Source of the DNA: Clitopilus passeckerianus
Lineage: Eukaryota > Basidiomycota > Agaricomycetes > Agaricales > Entolomataceae
Direction: 5' to 3'
DNA length: 64,000 bases
NCBI GenBank assembly: GCA_944990035.1
Contig: CALYLX010000159.1
Span: forward strand, 1,834,489 to 1,898,488
In this document: one piece after another, positions 45,496 to 57,807 of the stretch
How positions within the stretch are numbered: the stretch's first letter is position 1
Layout: each line of letters starts with the position of its first letter
The notes under the pieces: generated by a model
Told to the model about the DNA's origin: nothing
Databases searched by the model: none
Seen by the model: the letters and a program-made list of their open reading frames with translations, nothing else
Program-made: the position numbers and the translations under genes

Positions 45496-48270
45496 ATGTC
45501 GCTCTCGTCAACCACCACTAGGAATCACACAGGTCTTGACACCGACATAAAGATTCGAGCTGCTGGCGGCCGTCTGGGCAACCGGGACGACGCACACGGG
45601 TACGAGATGGAGACGATGAAGTCAGGCATGTCCCAGCGCACTACCATGCTTGGAAATATAGTCGTGGGCGGTTACACAGTCAACGTACTCAACAAATGGG
45701 ACCATGGAGGAGATGACGGAGATTTGGTGCTCGACTATGAGAAACCTACGCGGGATAGAACGACGAGAAAGTTCCCTTTCGGATTCGGAAAGAAGGACGC
45801 TCAGGTTTCGCAGCCATTCTTCAAGCTACCTGCCCCTTCACCTGCCTCCCATCGTACTCAGGTGCAGAGGAGGTCGCCACCGGCTGAGGCAGCTCTCGCC
45901 AAGGACAGTCACGTTCGCAGCTTGTTCGCTACCAACCATACCGCCGTGCAAGCGTGTCCACCAACGGCACCGGTGTCTTCAGAATTGAACGATGATAAGG
46001 TCCCTGGTCTAACCAATTCCGTTAACATCGACACCTATTATGACGCTACTCCGATCCCCAAACCTCATGCCCATCCCACTCCTTCGATTTCCTCCACCGC
46101 CGCCGCCGCATATTCAAGCATCTCCTTGAATAGACATAGGCAGGCACAGCGACCAGTTTGTTCACCGATAACACCCTCCTCGTCGAGTTCTTCAGACTCT
46201 GACAGGTCGTATGTGACTGCCGCCTCTCACCTCGTACCGCCTCTGAAAGAGCTGCCGGATTCTTCTGTCTCGACATCAGCAACGCCAACACCTAATTCGG
46301 ACACTCTACGCTACCCTACAGGCAAAGCAAGAGAGATGAAGTGGAGCAGAGATGTGCGATTGTCCCTCACATTGCCGTTGGATATTTTACCCAACAAATC
46401 CATCGCTACGCGACCGCCGACGTTGGACCTTGACCACAGGAATACCCCAAATGCTCGCTACGACTCGTCACATACTGAAGGGTTGCAGAAGAAGGACCTG
46501 AAGGGTAAAGGGAAGCTGAAGCCATGGCAGTCAGAGCATGGTGAACTTGACGAAGCCATCGATACGGACACCGACAAGACTCCAACGCTCTCCGAGTCCA
46601 CCCTGGGCTCATGGAAGGGCTATTATCAAGATTACGTCTCTTCCAAGTCGATTCCTTTGTCCAAGGCAACCGACGTGAAAACGCGACTACATGGCGTTCC
46701 GTTCCCTACACTGCAATCCCTACCTCCGTCGTCTTTTGCTAGCACATCGCTACGGCCTCAAGGTTCCTCCGCCTCGAGTAGTACTTGGGATGGGCCATCT
46801 CGTCTTGGTGTTGGCACTACTGCCAGGATCGGGATCGAGTCAAGATCAAGTATCTACAAGCATACTTCGAGGAGTATGCTGGAGTTCCGCCCACCCTTGG
46901 AAGAAGAGCCATCACAAAGGTGCTCGTCCAGAGTTGGCCAACCAACAGCTGACGATGTTGGTACTACTCTGCTGTCGCTACCGAGAGGGAAGAGGAAACA
47001 TCACATCAGCAAACCGCCGCCGTATCTGGCTGTAGTGGAAGTTCGCCGGACCGAACCAAAGGAAATCTACTTACCCAAACTGTCCTCACGTCGAAGACAC
47101 TCCCTCCCTACCTTCAACTCTACCGCCGACCCTCCTCCATACCCCTCACTCTTTCCGCGCCATAACTTCCGTATCGAACCCAGAGATGACGAAGGTCGTG
47201 AACGCTTGCCTCAGTATACCAACCATATCTTCATGTGTGGTGTTGTTCCTATGAAGATGGAGTTCCTTTCAGCTGGCGTTCAGGCTGGTGATAGGAGATG
47301 GAGGAAGGTAGTCTGCGTACTAGAGGGGACCTCCTTCAAGGTGTACAAGCATCGACCTGTAGTTCACAGTTCTGTCCTTGGAGATTGGTGGAGGTCCAGG
47401 AGGTCTAGGGCCGCAAGAGATCCGGCAGGTCCTTCAACCTCAGCAGTTAACGTTGCCTCAGGCTCCCAGGTGAACGAAGCATCTGGATCGCACGGTGTCG
47501 CCCCAACCAGGTCGAGGTTTAGCCACCTTGCCTCTCTGTTCAAGCCTGAGCATGTTCATACCCGTTCGGAGGGTGATTCGACGGCTCCTTCTTCGACCAC
47601 TACCCCTACCTTTCGACCATTCCTCATCCCTCCCAGGAATTCAAACGACTCGTCAGGATCTGCCAGTTCCGACTTCGGAGAAAGCTCCCAGCATCCCTCA
47701 GTGGCCAACATTGGAACTGCTGCTACACAATCCATCAGGACAACGAGACCTTCCTCTTCGGTCGCCCACGAACGAGTCTCACCCACGCCATCTGATACCC
47801 CAAATTTGCCCAGCGAGCGCCCTTCCAGAACTCGCACCACTATCGTCGGTATCGGGACCGCCGGTCGCCCTGGTCCTCTTCAACCACCCTCCGAAACTGG
47901 GGAGCTACTCAGGACATACTCACTACAACGTGCCGTGGCTGGGTTCGCGTACGATTACACCAAGAGGAAGAACGCTATTCGAGTCCGTTTGGATGGCGAG
48001 CAGTTCTTGATGCAGACCAGTGGTATGGTGGAGTTGGTGGCGTGGGTTGAGGTAAGGAGCTTGTCTTCAAATCTGAGTCTCACGCTAATGCGATTACAGG
48101 CTCTGCAAGCTGGTGCAGATGTTGCACTTGACCTTGACGAAAGGCCGATGCCTAGGGGACCTCGTTTACCGAGAGGACGTCGCCGACCGCCACCACGACG
48201 TCCTCTGATCGAGGCTCCTCTTCCCGAGGTTTCGCAACATACATCGATATCGACGGATACTACATGCTAA
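45496..48270 (+). CDS. PH-domain protein with long disordered N-terminus (unit B)
   Basis: This is a 908-aa protein with exons 45496-48051 and 48100-48270. The 48-nt intron is open in frame, but its GTAAGG...TTACAG ends match the intron of the degenerate copy. The first 600 residues are Ser/Pro-rich and probably disordered. A pleckstrin-homology-like domain is split by a Ser-rich insert: MKMEFLSAGVQAGDRRWRK through VLEGTSFKVYK near residues 580-620, then ELLRTYSLQRAVAG through RVRLDGEQFLMQTSGMVE and WVEALQAGADVALDLDERP near 800-870. PH domains usually bind phosphoinositides or proteins at membranes; the partner here is unknown. The tail is Arg/Pro-rich. An additional 5' exon is possible. Confidence 0.75.
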   Translation: MSLSSTTTRNHTGLDTDIKIRAAGGRLGNRDDAHGYEMETMKSGMSQRTTMLGNIVVGGYTVNVLNKWDHGGDDGDLVLDYEKPTRDRTTRKFPFGFGKKDAQVSQPFFKLPAPSPASHRTQVQRRSPPAEAALAKDSHVRSLFATNHTAVQACPPTAPVSSELNDDKVPGLTNSVNIDTYYDATPIPKPHAHPTPSISSTAAAAYSSISLNRHRQAQRPVCSPITPSSSSSSDSDRSYVTAASHLVPPLKELPDSSVSTSATPTPNSDTLRYPTGKAREMKWSRDVRLSLTLPLDILPNKSIATRPPTLDLDHRNTPNARYDSSHTEGLQKKDLKGKGKLKPWQSEHGELDEAIDTDTDKTPTLSESTLGSWKGYYQDYVSSKSIPLSKATDVKTRLHGVPFPTLQSLPPSSFASTSLRPQGSSASSSTWDGPSRLGVGTTARIGIESRSSIYKHTSRSMLEFRPPLEEEPSQRCSSRVGQPTADDVGTTLLSLPRGKRKHHISKPPPYLAVVEVRRTEPKEIYLPKLSSRRRHSLPTFNSTADPPPYPSLFPRHNFRIEPRDDEGRERLPQYTNHIFMCGVVPMKMEFLSAGVQAGDRRWRKVVCVLEGTSFKVYKHRPVVHSSVLGDWWRSRRSRAARDPAGPSTSAVNVASGSQVNEASGSHGVAPTRSRFSHLASLFKPEHVHTRSEGDSTAPSSTTTPTFRPFLIPPRNSNDSSGSASSDFGESSQHPSVANIGTAATQSIRTTRPSSSVAHERVSPTPSDTPNLPSERPSRTRTTIVGIGTAGRPGPLQPPSETGELLRTYSLQRAVAGFAYDYTKRKNAIRVRLDGEQFLMQTSGMVELVAWVEVRSLSSNLSLTLMRLQALQAGADVALDLDERPMPRGPRLPRGRRRPPPRRPLIEAPLPEVSQHTSISTDTTC

Positions 48271-48585
48271 GCCTATGGCCCTTTAATCTCTTTCTAGTTT
48301 TGTTTGGTGGGTCTGCTTTAAGTTCCTACGTACGAATACCCTTTCGATCTATGGTGTCTCCTCATTGACATATATCGAATATGACCATCTACCTTGCATT
48401 ATCCAAGTAATTGCATTAATGATCAATTGAATACTTTGAATCGACAATTATTGAATTAGCGGTATGTCCCGATTCTCAGATGCTGAGCGGAAAGTCATGC
48501 AAATTTCCTACAAATTAATACAATGATACACACGAAAACAAGTAGCTCAATCGTCGCCATTCCTTGTGATTTATGATCCGCCATA
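48271..48585. other. intergenic, convergent 3' ends
   Basis: About 315 AT-rich bases between the PH-domain gene (+) and MFS copy 3 (-). It probably holds both terminators; nothing else seen. Confidence 0.5.
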
Positions 48586-50417
48586 TTAATCGACCTTGAT
48601 AGGCCTCTTGGGTACTAATGCCCACATAATGGTCATGAACGCCATCATAGCTACCACCCTATCCCAGTATCCTCAGCGCTCAATCTCGTCAGGAAAAGAG
48701 AGTATACTCACAGCGGTTGCAAACTCTTGATGCCAAATCTCGACGAAAGGGCACCAGTCATAAACGGGAAGACAGCACTTCCGGCTTGGCCAAAGCCTGC
48801 TATCCACCCAATGGAACCAGTTAGAATCCATGGGGAGTACGCGGCCCGAGACGTTCATTGTGATTGGGTACATCGGACCGAGGAGCATGCCCACGATGGA
48901 AACAGCGACAGCGTCTCCGACGAGTGAAGGTACGAGCCAAACGACCAATTCGAGGCTTGAGAGACAAATTGAGTGTGAGAGATGATATAATGAAGGAAGG
49001 GGCCTACCCTATTGCGAGGATGGCATAGAGGAAGATGACGCGAGCTTCGCCAACCTGTATTGGAATTAGCTACTGAGAATTCCAGCGGCGGTCGTGGCTG
49101 ATGTAACGGACCTTCTTGTTCACCCAGAGAAGGGCCACTCTGCCAAACATGAGACCTCCGAAGAATCCGGCAGAGACGTATCCCGAAGACGCGCCTCCAC
49201 CGCGTTGTTCGATGATGAAGGTGACGATCCATCCTCCGATGGTGACCTCAACGCCGACGTAGACCCAGATGAAGAAGGCAAGAAGATGTACGTTCTTGTG
49301 CTTCAGAATTTGTGAGAACGTGCCACCGGATTGCTCTTCTTGAACGGCAGTTGGAGGTATGCCGATATCCTGCAAGCATTCTAATACCCATTAATATGAG
49401 AATATTATGGGTGGATGACACATGGAGACTCACGCTGATGGTTCTTGAATCGGAAGATAAGCACGAGGATGATGGTGTTTGACAGTGCGATTCCGAGAGA
49501 GATGAGGTAGAAGAACGACCAGTGCTTCATCTGGGCAAACTGGGTTGCAACGAGAGGTGCTGCTAGAGCTCCAGCTCCTGCAGATTTCAGTCAATAACGA
49601 CTTTTTATTCAACATAATCGACTCGCCATAGGCCGCGTGGAGGAAGCCCATTCTGTGTTCTGAGTTGGGTATGCTAGCAACGAAGCCATTGGCTTGTGCG
49701 TCCTGCATCGCCACTCCGACACCGTTTATCATGTACGATATCACGAAGACCGGGAATGGTAGGGCTGGAGCCTGTAAGGTGTATGCCACTACCTGCATTA
49801 GTGAACCTGGTGCAGATGGACAGTTTTAGACTGAACAGGGCGCAGAAGCCAAGACGATCGTACCTAGGACGAGAACCTGGACAGACATATAAGAAGGAGT
49901 TGAGCAAAGTATCGTCATCAACACATACTTTTCCGAAGCCCATCTTCTCTGAGAGAGGCACATTCAGGAGTGCCCCTCCAACAAATCCCTGTGTAACGTC
50001 AATCCCTGGCTTAAGTTACCGGGTAAAAGATGAGACGTACGACACATGCCAGAACGAATAGCAGGGATACCACAGCAAATCCAACCTTGAGTACGTGTCA
50101 ATATCACACGGTTGGTTCAACAGCGAACAAGAAAGGCTAACATGGTAAACTTCACGGATTCGAGGAAGAAGAGGTCCAGTAGTACCATCATTCCAGCCAG
50201 CCAAGAAGAGCGTCCAGCAGAGTGTGCAAAACTGTATGTTTGCCAGTTTCTTTTGTTTTGCAGTCTTTGGTCCAGATGGGAGGTCTTTCTGAGAACCAGA
50301 CTCAGATTCCTTCACAGAAGCAGTTTTCGACACGACAGGCGCAACATAGTCCTCAGCAATTTGCTTCCGAGGGGTCTCCCTTCCTACTTCAGCAAGTTCG
50401 ATCGAGTCTTGGGACAT
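48586..50417 (-). CDS. MFS transporter, BSC6-like, copy 3 (one-base frameshift)
   Basis: This is the third copy of the transporter family, with ATG at 50417-50415 and stop at 48588-48586, in about eleven exons. Key stretches are AGWNDGTTGPLLPRIREVYH, TIGGWIVTFIIEQRGGG and LELVVWLVPSLVGDAVAV. The frame slips at about 48829-48830: where copies 1 and 4 read LPHWILTG, this copy has one base fewer (catgg for cattgg). Downstream conserved sequence (SIGWIAGFGQAGSAVFP, then ALVPKRPIKVD) is intact in the shifted frame. If real, the last three membrane segments are lost. It heads a tandem of three related genes on the same strand. Confidence 0.85.
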
Positions 50418-51502
50418 TTTGGACACCAGAATAGTCTCCAAAGGCAAACAGAGGGCGTTGTGGGGAAATGCGGGGAGTAGGACCTGGTGTCGTTGAAAGG
50501 GGCGGACGTCCGTGATATGAGAAATTCTTGAAAATATTCCAGAGATATATTATCCCTCACGGTTGAAACTCTCAATCGGGGTCGGCGCTTAGTCATCACA
50601 TCTCCTTCGGCCACCCCACTGAGTGAGCTCCAGAGCTCAGTTCCGTATCTGAACACAAATTATTGGATATAGACATGGCTGAACACATAATTGTTGAGGA
50701 TATGAGCTTTTCTACCAGAAATGCTAGGAGTGCTTCAACGAACTCAGGCAATCTGTTATTATCGCCCCAATTAGGCAAGTGTCACGCCTCGTCACGATTT
50801 GGCTGGAGAACCGTGACAAACTGTGACTGGCCGACGCTTGACGACCCTGGTTGAAGTAGAAGGCAGCTGATGGTGGGTCCTCAATTGTGTAAACAGATGA
50901 CTCGGATGGCCAGAATTTCCAACTCCCGAATCCAGTTCTGGTTAAAAGGAGTTAAAAGAGGCTACGTCGGAAGAATCTCGGAATTTGTGAACTTGGTTGA
51001 TAGACCCGAATGGCGTGCTAAGCGACACTGCTGACTGGTGCGGTTCCCTGACCCCTCCATGATGTTCGTATGGATGAATCGTTCGTATTCACTTGTCGAG
51101 GGAAGGGCGAAGACTTGTTTAGTGGAAAACCTTGAAGTCGTTGCTTGATTTAATATGGAGGATTGAGAATCTACCACAGATGCCATCTTCAGGAGCAGAG
51201 ATCCTAGGTATATTATGGGCATGGCCTGTGACAGAATTGGGGGCAGGGCGCCAGAATAGTCATGTGGGCTCAAAGTAATTCAGTCATTTGACAGGTCGTC
51301 TTGACCCTGATAAGTGTCATAAAGGCCATCATCGTCACTATACTACATGATTTCTAGAAACATAATCAATCGGAAACAAGGAGGAACTCGAAGCAGCTGA
51401 GAAATGGCCAGGGGACATAGGTTCTCCATAGTACAAACTCCTATACAGCAGAAGAAAATGAAAGTAAGCGATAGCGCTTTTTTGGTTCGTGATACCGAGA
51501 AT
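50418..51502. other. intergenic, MFS copy 3 to copy 4
   Basis: About 1.1 kb holding the promoter of copy 3 and the 3' flank of copy 4. A 103-codon minus-strand open stretch at 50962-51273 shows no domain. I see no gene or repeat. Confidence 0.45.
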
Positions 51503-53404
51503 CTAATCCGCTTTGATAGGTCGCTTGGGTACTATTGCCCACATAATAGCCATCAGCGCTATCATTGCTACCATCCTATTCCAACATCCTCGTTCGTCAG
51601 ACACTTCTTGGCGAAAGGTATAGAACTACTCACAGTGGTTGCAAGCTCTTGATACCAAACCTCGACGAAAGAGCACCAGTCATTAATGGGAATACGGCAC
51701 TTCCAGCTTGCCCAAAACCCGCAATCCACCCGATGGCGCCAGTGAGAATCCAGTGGGGGAGGACGCGGCCTGCTACATTCATTGTGATCGGGTACACTGG
51801 ACCAAGTAGCAGTCCGACAAGGGAGACCGCGACCGCGTCTCCGACTATGGACGGGACAAGCCATACAACCAATTCAAGACTACAAAACCAGGGTCAGTGA
51901 AGGGGAAGAAGGGCAGCAAAGAAACTCACGCAATTGCCAGAATGGCGTAGATGAAGATGACGCGAGATTCTCCGACCTATAAAACCACTTAATACATCGT
52001 TCCTGCCATAGGTAACCAATGCATCACACCTTCTTGTTCACCCATAAGAGAGCCACTCTGCCGACCATGAGGCCACCGAAAAAGCCAGCAGAAACGTACC
52101 CGGAGGATGGCCCACCACCACGTTGGTCGATGATGAAGGTGACGATCCATCCTCCGATGGTAACCTCGACACCAACGTAGACCCAGATAAAGAATGCGAT
52201 GAGGTGCACATTTTTCTGCTTCAGGATTTGCGAAAATGTGGCGCTTGACTGATTTTCTTGTACAGGGCCGAGAGAGATGCCAATATCCTGCAGACACTCT
52301 GAGGAGCTCGGCTCGTCAGTAAGAGAAATAGGGAGAGCTAAGGAAGGGAACTCACGCTGGTGGGATTTGAATCGGAAGACGACGGCCAGCATGATAGAAT
52401 TTGAGATTGCAATCCCAAGGGTGATCAGGTAGTAATACGACCAGTGTTTCATCTGCGCGAACTGTGTCGAAACAAGAGGGGCAACCAGAGCTCCAGCGCC
52501 TGTTAAGCCATTTCAGTTTCATATTAGTGTGAAAGGGGGTCATCGACTAACCGTAGGCAGCGTGAAGGAAGCCCATTCTTTGTTCCGAGTTAGGTATGCT
52601 GGCAACGTACCCATTGGAGTGAGCGTCCTGTGGGTCACCAGAGTTTCGTTCAGTGATACGATTACACCTAGAGGCATGGTTCACGCACCTGCATCGCTAA
52701 TCCGAAGCCGTTGAGCATGTGCGTTATTACAAAGACAGGGAAAGGTAGGCCGGGTGCCTGCAAGCAGGATGCCACCACATTCAGTAGCGAAGCTGATATG
52801 GATTAATCGACTTTGTATAAAATGAGGGAATGCAAGTCATCGTACCTAGGACGAGAACCTAGAAGGCCATTAGAGACGCCCGAAGGAAATATGCTAATAA
52901 CAAAGAACGGACCTTCCCAAAGCCAAGCTTTGCCGACAGAGGTACATTCGTAAGTGATCCCGCGACGGCACCCTATGCAGAATTGCCATCAACCAGAAGG
53001 CAATGGCTAAGAGGAGACATACAACGCAGGAAAGAACAAATAGCAGAGACGCGACGGTAAATCCAATCTTCGGGGCATGTCAACGTTGCTCGGCTAATTC
53101 AACGGCGAGCAAAAATGATCCTTACCCGATAGAATTCACGGATTCGAGGAAGAAGTGGGCCAGTAGATCCATCGTTCCAGCCAGCGAGGAATATTGTCCA
53201 GCAGAGAGTACAAAACTGAATATTAGCCAATCTTTGCTGTTTCCTTGTTTTCGGCGCATTTGTAACGTCTTTCTGGGAGTCAGAGTCAGATTCCTCTTTC
53301 AAGGAAGCTGTTTTTGGAACGACAGGTGCAATATATTCTTCTGTAATGTGTTTTCGAGGAATATCTCTTCCTACTTCCGTCAGTTCTATCGATTTTTGCG
53401 ACAT
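51503..53404 (-). CDS. MFS transporter, BSC6-like, copy 4
   Basis: This transporter has ATG at 53404-53402 and stop at 51505-51503, in about eleven exons with no frame break seen. It has the hydrophilic N-terminal tail (MSQKSIELTEVGRD), then AGWNDGSTGPLLPRIREFY, the 13-nt exon coding VLVLG, KHWSYYYLITLGIAISNSI, GGWIVTFIIDQRGGGPSSGY, VLPHWILTGAIGWIAGFG and the end ALM to AIVPKRPIKAD. Together these give about 12 membrane segments. It is closest to copies 1 and 3. Substrate unknown. Confidence 0.88.
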
Positions 53405-53804
53405 TTTGGCTGGTGCTGTTACCGATAACAAAAGGAGGGGGCGTTGTGGGGCGCCGCGGGGATGAGAAGGGAGGAGACTGGAGAAGCTGATGATATATCG
53501 TTAAGAGGCTACCTCGGAAAGATGTCGGAATAACTCGGCGTCTAATTGTTAGGACCTGAGTAGATGCTAACCGGTAACTTGTAAGAACGGTTTTCCATGT
53601 TCTGACAGTTCAACGATGATTGCCAGTCCAGTCATTTGTTTTCTTGAATACTCCTTACTCCTGTACTCGGCGAAGATAACAAAGGAGACTTAATTCCGAA
53701 CGAATGAACCGCCATTATGGAGGCCTTCTTTAATTACTGGGGGTACAAACGATGGCAGAGGTGAGTAATGGCGCAATAGTGCTCATGTGAGAGGCTTCAG
53801 GGAA
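53405..53804. other. intergenic, MFS copy 4 to copy 5
   Basis: About 400 bases holding the promoter of copy 4 and the terminator of copy 5. Nothing else seen. Confidence 0.5.
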
Positions 53805-55825
53805 TCAGTCCTCCTTCCTAACCCGCCTGGGAACCAGGGCCCACATGAGTGTCATAAACGCCATCATTGCCACCAGCCTTAAAACAGGATCAAAGTGGGT
53901 TAATGATTTAGAGAAGGATTCGATCGGAATGAAAAAGGAACTCACAACGGCTGAAGACTCTTCGTGCCGAATCTCGAGGAAAGAGCACCAGTCATGAAGG
54001 GGAACACCGCACTCCCTGCTTGACCGAAACCAGCGATCCATCCGATAGAACCTGTAAGGATCCCTCTGGGTAGGACGCGACTGGCTTGGTTCATCGTGAT
54101 AGGATATATAGGTCCAAGAAGGACCCCAACGATGGAGACGGCAACAGCGTCAGCGATGAACGAGGGAACAAGCCACACGACGAGTTCCAAGCTGACGAAA
54201 GAGTCAGCAGGTAGAGAAGAAATCTAGAAGGGCCAAGACGCACCCGATCGCAAGGACACAATAGAGGAAGATCACGCGGTGTTCTCCGACCTACAACGCT
54301 GCTTTAACATCTTCAAGCTTCAGTTTCAAGGTTAGATGGACTTACCATACGGTTTAACCAAAGGAGGGCGACGCGTCCGAACATGAGGCCTATAAAAAGT
54401 GATGAAATAAACGTCGATGCTCATTACCCACTATGAATCGCAAAACTCACCTCCAAAGAATCCGGCAGAAACGTATCCAGCGGACCCACCTGCACCACGT
54501 TGCTCTTGGAGGAACGTTACGATCCACCCTATGATTTGGAATGAATGTCAAGTTTTTCGACAGCTAGGATCTATAAGGACGTGCATACCTCCAATAGTAA
54601 CCTCGGTACCAACGTATACCAAGATGAAGAACGCCAGGAGATGCACGTGCTTATGTTTCAGAATCTGGAGGAAAGTGCTCGATTTGTCCTCATGTGCTGA
54701 AACGGATTGGCCGATCTCCTCGAGGCATTCTTCATTGCGAAGTGACCGAGTCAGTGTGAGATATTATTGCAATCTGAAGGGACGTACCATCCTGTGTCTT
54801 GAACCTGAATACAGCGGCAATAACGAGAACGTTTGAGATGGCGATTCCAAGAGATATGAGGTAGTGGAATGACCAGTGCTTGAGCTCGGCGAACTGGGTC
54901 GCAACCAGAGGAGCGGCCAATGCACCCGCGCCTGAAGTGGCTGTTAGCCAATTGTTCGGATAGCTTTGAGTAAATGGGACATACCATAAGCTGCGTGCAG
55001 GACACCCATCTTAGCTTCAGGGTTATCGTTGAAGCTAGCCACATATCCGTTTGCTTGGGCATCCTGAGCGCAAGGTCAATAAAGTTCAGGTCAAACGTAG
55101 CAAACGGTCCGAACTTGAATAGCCATTCCAACACCATTGATCATGAACGAGATTACGAAGGCGGGGAATGGTAAAGCTGGCGCTTGAAGAATGTACGCGA
55201 TGACTTGGAATGTAGCACCTGGAGTCGTTGATGCACTCTAAGCATTCAGCAAGGCGCGATGGATACAGCAATCCTCACCAAGTGCCATAACCTGGATACA
55301 AGAGGTTAGTCTTTGTTCGGTCAACTTAGCCAGCAAAATGGAGTTTTACCTTTCCGAAACCATATCTTTCAGACAGTGGCACATTCAAGAGGGCGCCGCT
55401 AACAAAACCCTGCCGTTCTCATCAGCCAATCGTCCAGATGTATTGAGTGTAGTCGAACTAACCACGCAAGCGAGAACGAAGAGCAAGGAGACGACTGCGA
55501 AACCAACCTAGATGCAATATTGTCAGCTCCTGCAATAGATGTTCTTTCAACGAAGACATACATGATAAACATCGCGAATCCGGGGTAGAAGCGGCCCAGT
55601 CGAACCGTCGTTCCATCCCGAGAGGAATAGCATCCAGCACAGGGCCAAGAACTGGATCCTAGCTGTGGCAATCTGTTTCTTCGTCTTGGGAGTATTCACG
55701 GCAGTGGAAGCGGTAGAGGGCGTCCGGGAAGGTCCGGTTGAGGCGCCGAGCTCAGTTTCCTCTGTGGTCAATTTCATTGGCGTGTCTCGCCTGAGCTCTT
55801 CCAACTCTATCGCAGATTGGGACAT
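53805..55825 (-). CDS. MFS transporter, BSC6-like, copy 5
   Basis: This transporter has ATG at 55825-55823 and stop at 53807-53805. It has more introns than copies 1, 3 and 4: the stretch TEVTIG / GWIVTFLQEQRG and the following GFFG / GLMFGR are each interrupted by an extra intron. The N-terminus (MSQSAIELEELRRD) and the tail (LVPRRVRKED) differ from the other copies. GWNDGSTGPLLPRIRDVYH, KHWSFHYLISLGIAISNVL and SIGWIAGFGQAGSAVFPFM are family marks. No frame break was seen. It is the first gene of the three-gene tandem in transcription order. Confidence 0.87.
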
Positions 55826-57807
55826 TTGTAGTTCTTATATGAGTGCTTTGCACTTTTATGGTGAGTATTATAGAGAGTATGTGGTGCTGATGCGGGCTCT
55901 GGGGAGGAAGGATTGCATCTTGCGACGAGGAAGAGGAGAACCTTTATACGGCAAAACCTCGGAGTTTCTGATGACCCATAAAAGCGCCACACTCTTCAGC
56001 CGGACGACGTGGATGCTCTGTCGTCACCGAAGGAAGGCCTTCCAAGGCCTTGGAAGCCTTGGCATATACGTGGATCTAGTAGGGAAAAAAATCTGGAGAA
56101 GAAAGGACACGTTTCATAGGTGGGGTATCGTAATGTACGGGTTCAGTCGTAGGAACTTGGTACCCTCGCCATTCGCTCCCAAGCCTAAACATCGCTTCAC
56201 AGGCGTTGACCACTTCGGTTCCCCAAATCCACGTGAACTGGTGAAATGAGTTATATTAACAATCCATTAGATACGTATTCAGCTGGCTGCTGACCAGCCT
56301 AACGCGAGGATATGGTGATGGAATGGAAAATCACCTTCTACAGGAGGAGCTGCCGCAGCTAGTGGGAGGCTGGGGTATGAACTTACCTCCAGTGATCAGA
56401 TCTTTGTGTATTCCGGCGGGTTGTCCGATCTTGGAGGTATTTTGAGCGAACTGACAGGATCGCGATCTGCTGGTAATGAATTTGAATCGATTCGCGGACG
56501 CCCCCAAGCAGGTGGGCAGGACCATCCCAACTTTGGTGATGAAGCCAAAGCACGCTTCAAATAGCCATTCCCAGGAAAGTTGAAACCGGAAGATTTAGGC
56601 GTACTGTTTTTGAAATTTGTTGGAGCGACCAAACCTGGCAAGTTGAATAGCTGGGAGAAAGTAGATACATTCGTTCTATGCTGTCCCCGGAGCTAGGCCA
56701 TTCCTAAGTTCATGGATGGCTCATCTTGTTATGACACTCCTACTTGTGGCGATTTGCAAGTAATTCTAGTGACGGTGTGAGGGAGAGGCAGGTCCGAAAC
56801 TTCGGATGTTGCTCCGATACGGTTGAACATCTGGACATGTCCTTTTGAACTAGAAGTGAAGTCGACTCAACGCTAGACGCTTCCAGTCTGGGACTTGTTT
56901 GTCAATGAGAGAGACCCAGTGACTCTAGTTATTCAGTAGCTCTCCACGAGGCAGCGGGGAGGAGAGTGGGTCCATGAACAGTTCGCCCAAGGTGGGATAT
57001 CGGTAGTCGAACGAACAGATACATATTAAGCAAAGATTCAAAGTCCTTCCCAGCTAATACGCAGCAAGCTTTACATAGAAGACGCTTGAATTGAAGCTAG
57101 CCCAAATGATGTCCAAGTTGTTGATCAAGTCGGACATTTCCTTTTTAGACTTGATGTTTGTCGAAAAAAAAAACAAAGATCTGTTGTTCTCTCGAGTCGA
57201 CAAAGCCATTGTATTATTTGAACGAGGTACACGACGGAAAACATTTGTACTACTAACCAAGAACAGACCAATGAATATGCACAGGCGAAAAATAAGTGAT
57301 TTGCCATTATAGCTGAATAAATATCAATGCACTGGAGGACGACGGGATTGCTTGAACAACAAACCAAGAACAAGGTATAATTCGATCAGGTAAAGATGAG
57401 TACGGGTAATGAAAACATGATTCAGCTTGTGTCGACAACAATGACCTGGAATGCGATGAAGAACGAGATATCGGGGGAGAGTGGAATATACAATGTGTGC
57501 TTATGTGAGATATGTGAGAGCGTGTGTGATGGTCGTACAATGCAATGCAATGCAGTGCGGTGGATAGCAAGAATGATCATGCGTGCAATGTTCAGATCAC
57601 GAGTGGATTGAAAGGAAACGTGTCCGTCAACCGGAAGTCCGGACAAGGAAGGTGGGGGTCAGGATCAGGTTCGTGCCAGCAGGCTAGCACGTTGCATCAT
57701 CGACGATGGGTCAGAGGCGGCGGCGGGGAGCACCGTAACCACGAGGCAGAGGTGAAATTTATTCACGTCGACACACCAACGCCGAGGGTGAGAGACGTTT
57801 CATTTCG
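55826..57807. other. intergenic region with a possible decayed coding fragment (56320-56690)
   Basis: Two kb with no intact gene. On the + strand, a protein-like open stretch runs from about 56319 to a TAG at 56562-56564 (residues IFVYSGGLSDLGGILSEL, then RGRPQAGGQDHPNFGDEAK). The same frame continues after the stop (KPEDLGVLFLKFVGATKPG) to about 56700. It may be a broken exon of an unknown gene. The rest, including several short minus-strand open stretches at 57054-57650, looks non-coding. Confidence 0.35.

Noticed and set aside
50962..51273. 103-codon open stretch on the minus strand between two transporters
   Set aside because: No recognisable domain or splice partner; probably chance.
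55665..56249. 194-codon + strand open stretch over the start of MFS cop 5
   Set aside because: Half of it is antisense to the clear first exon of MFS copy 5; the rest shows no domain.
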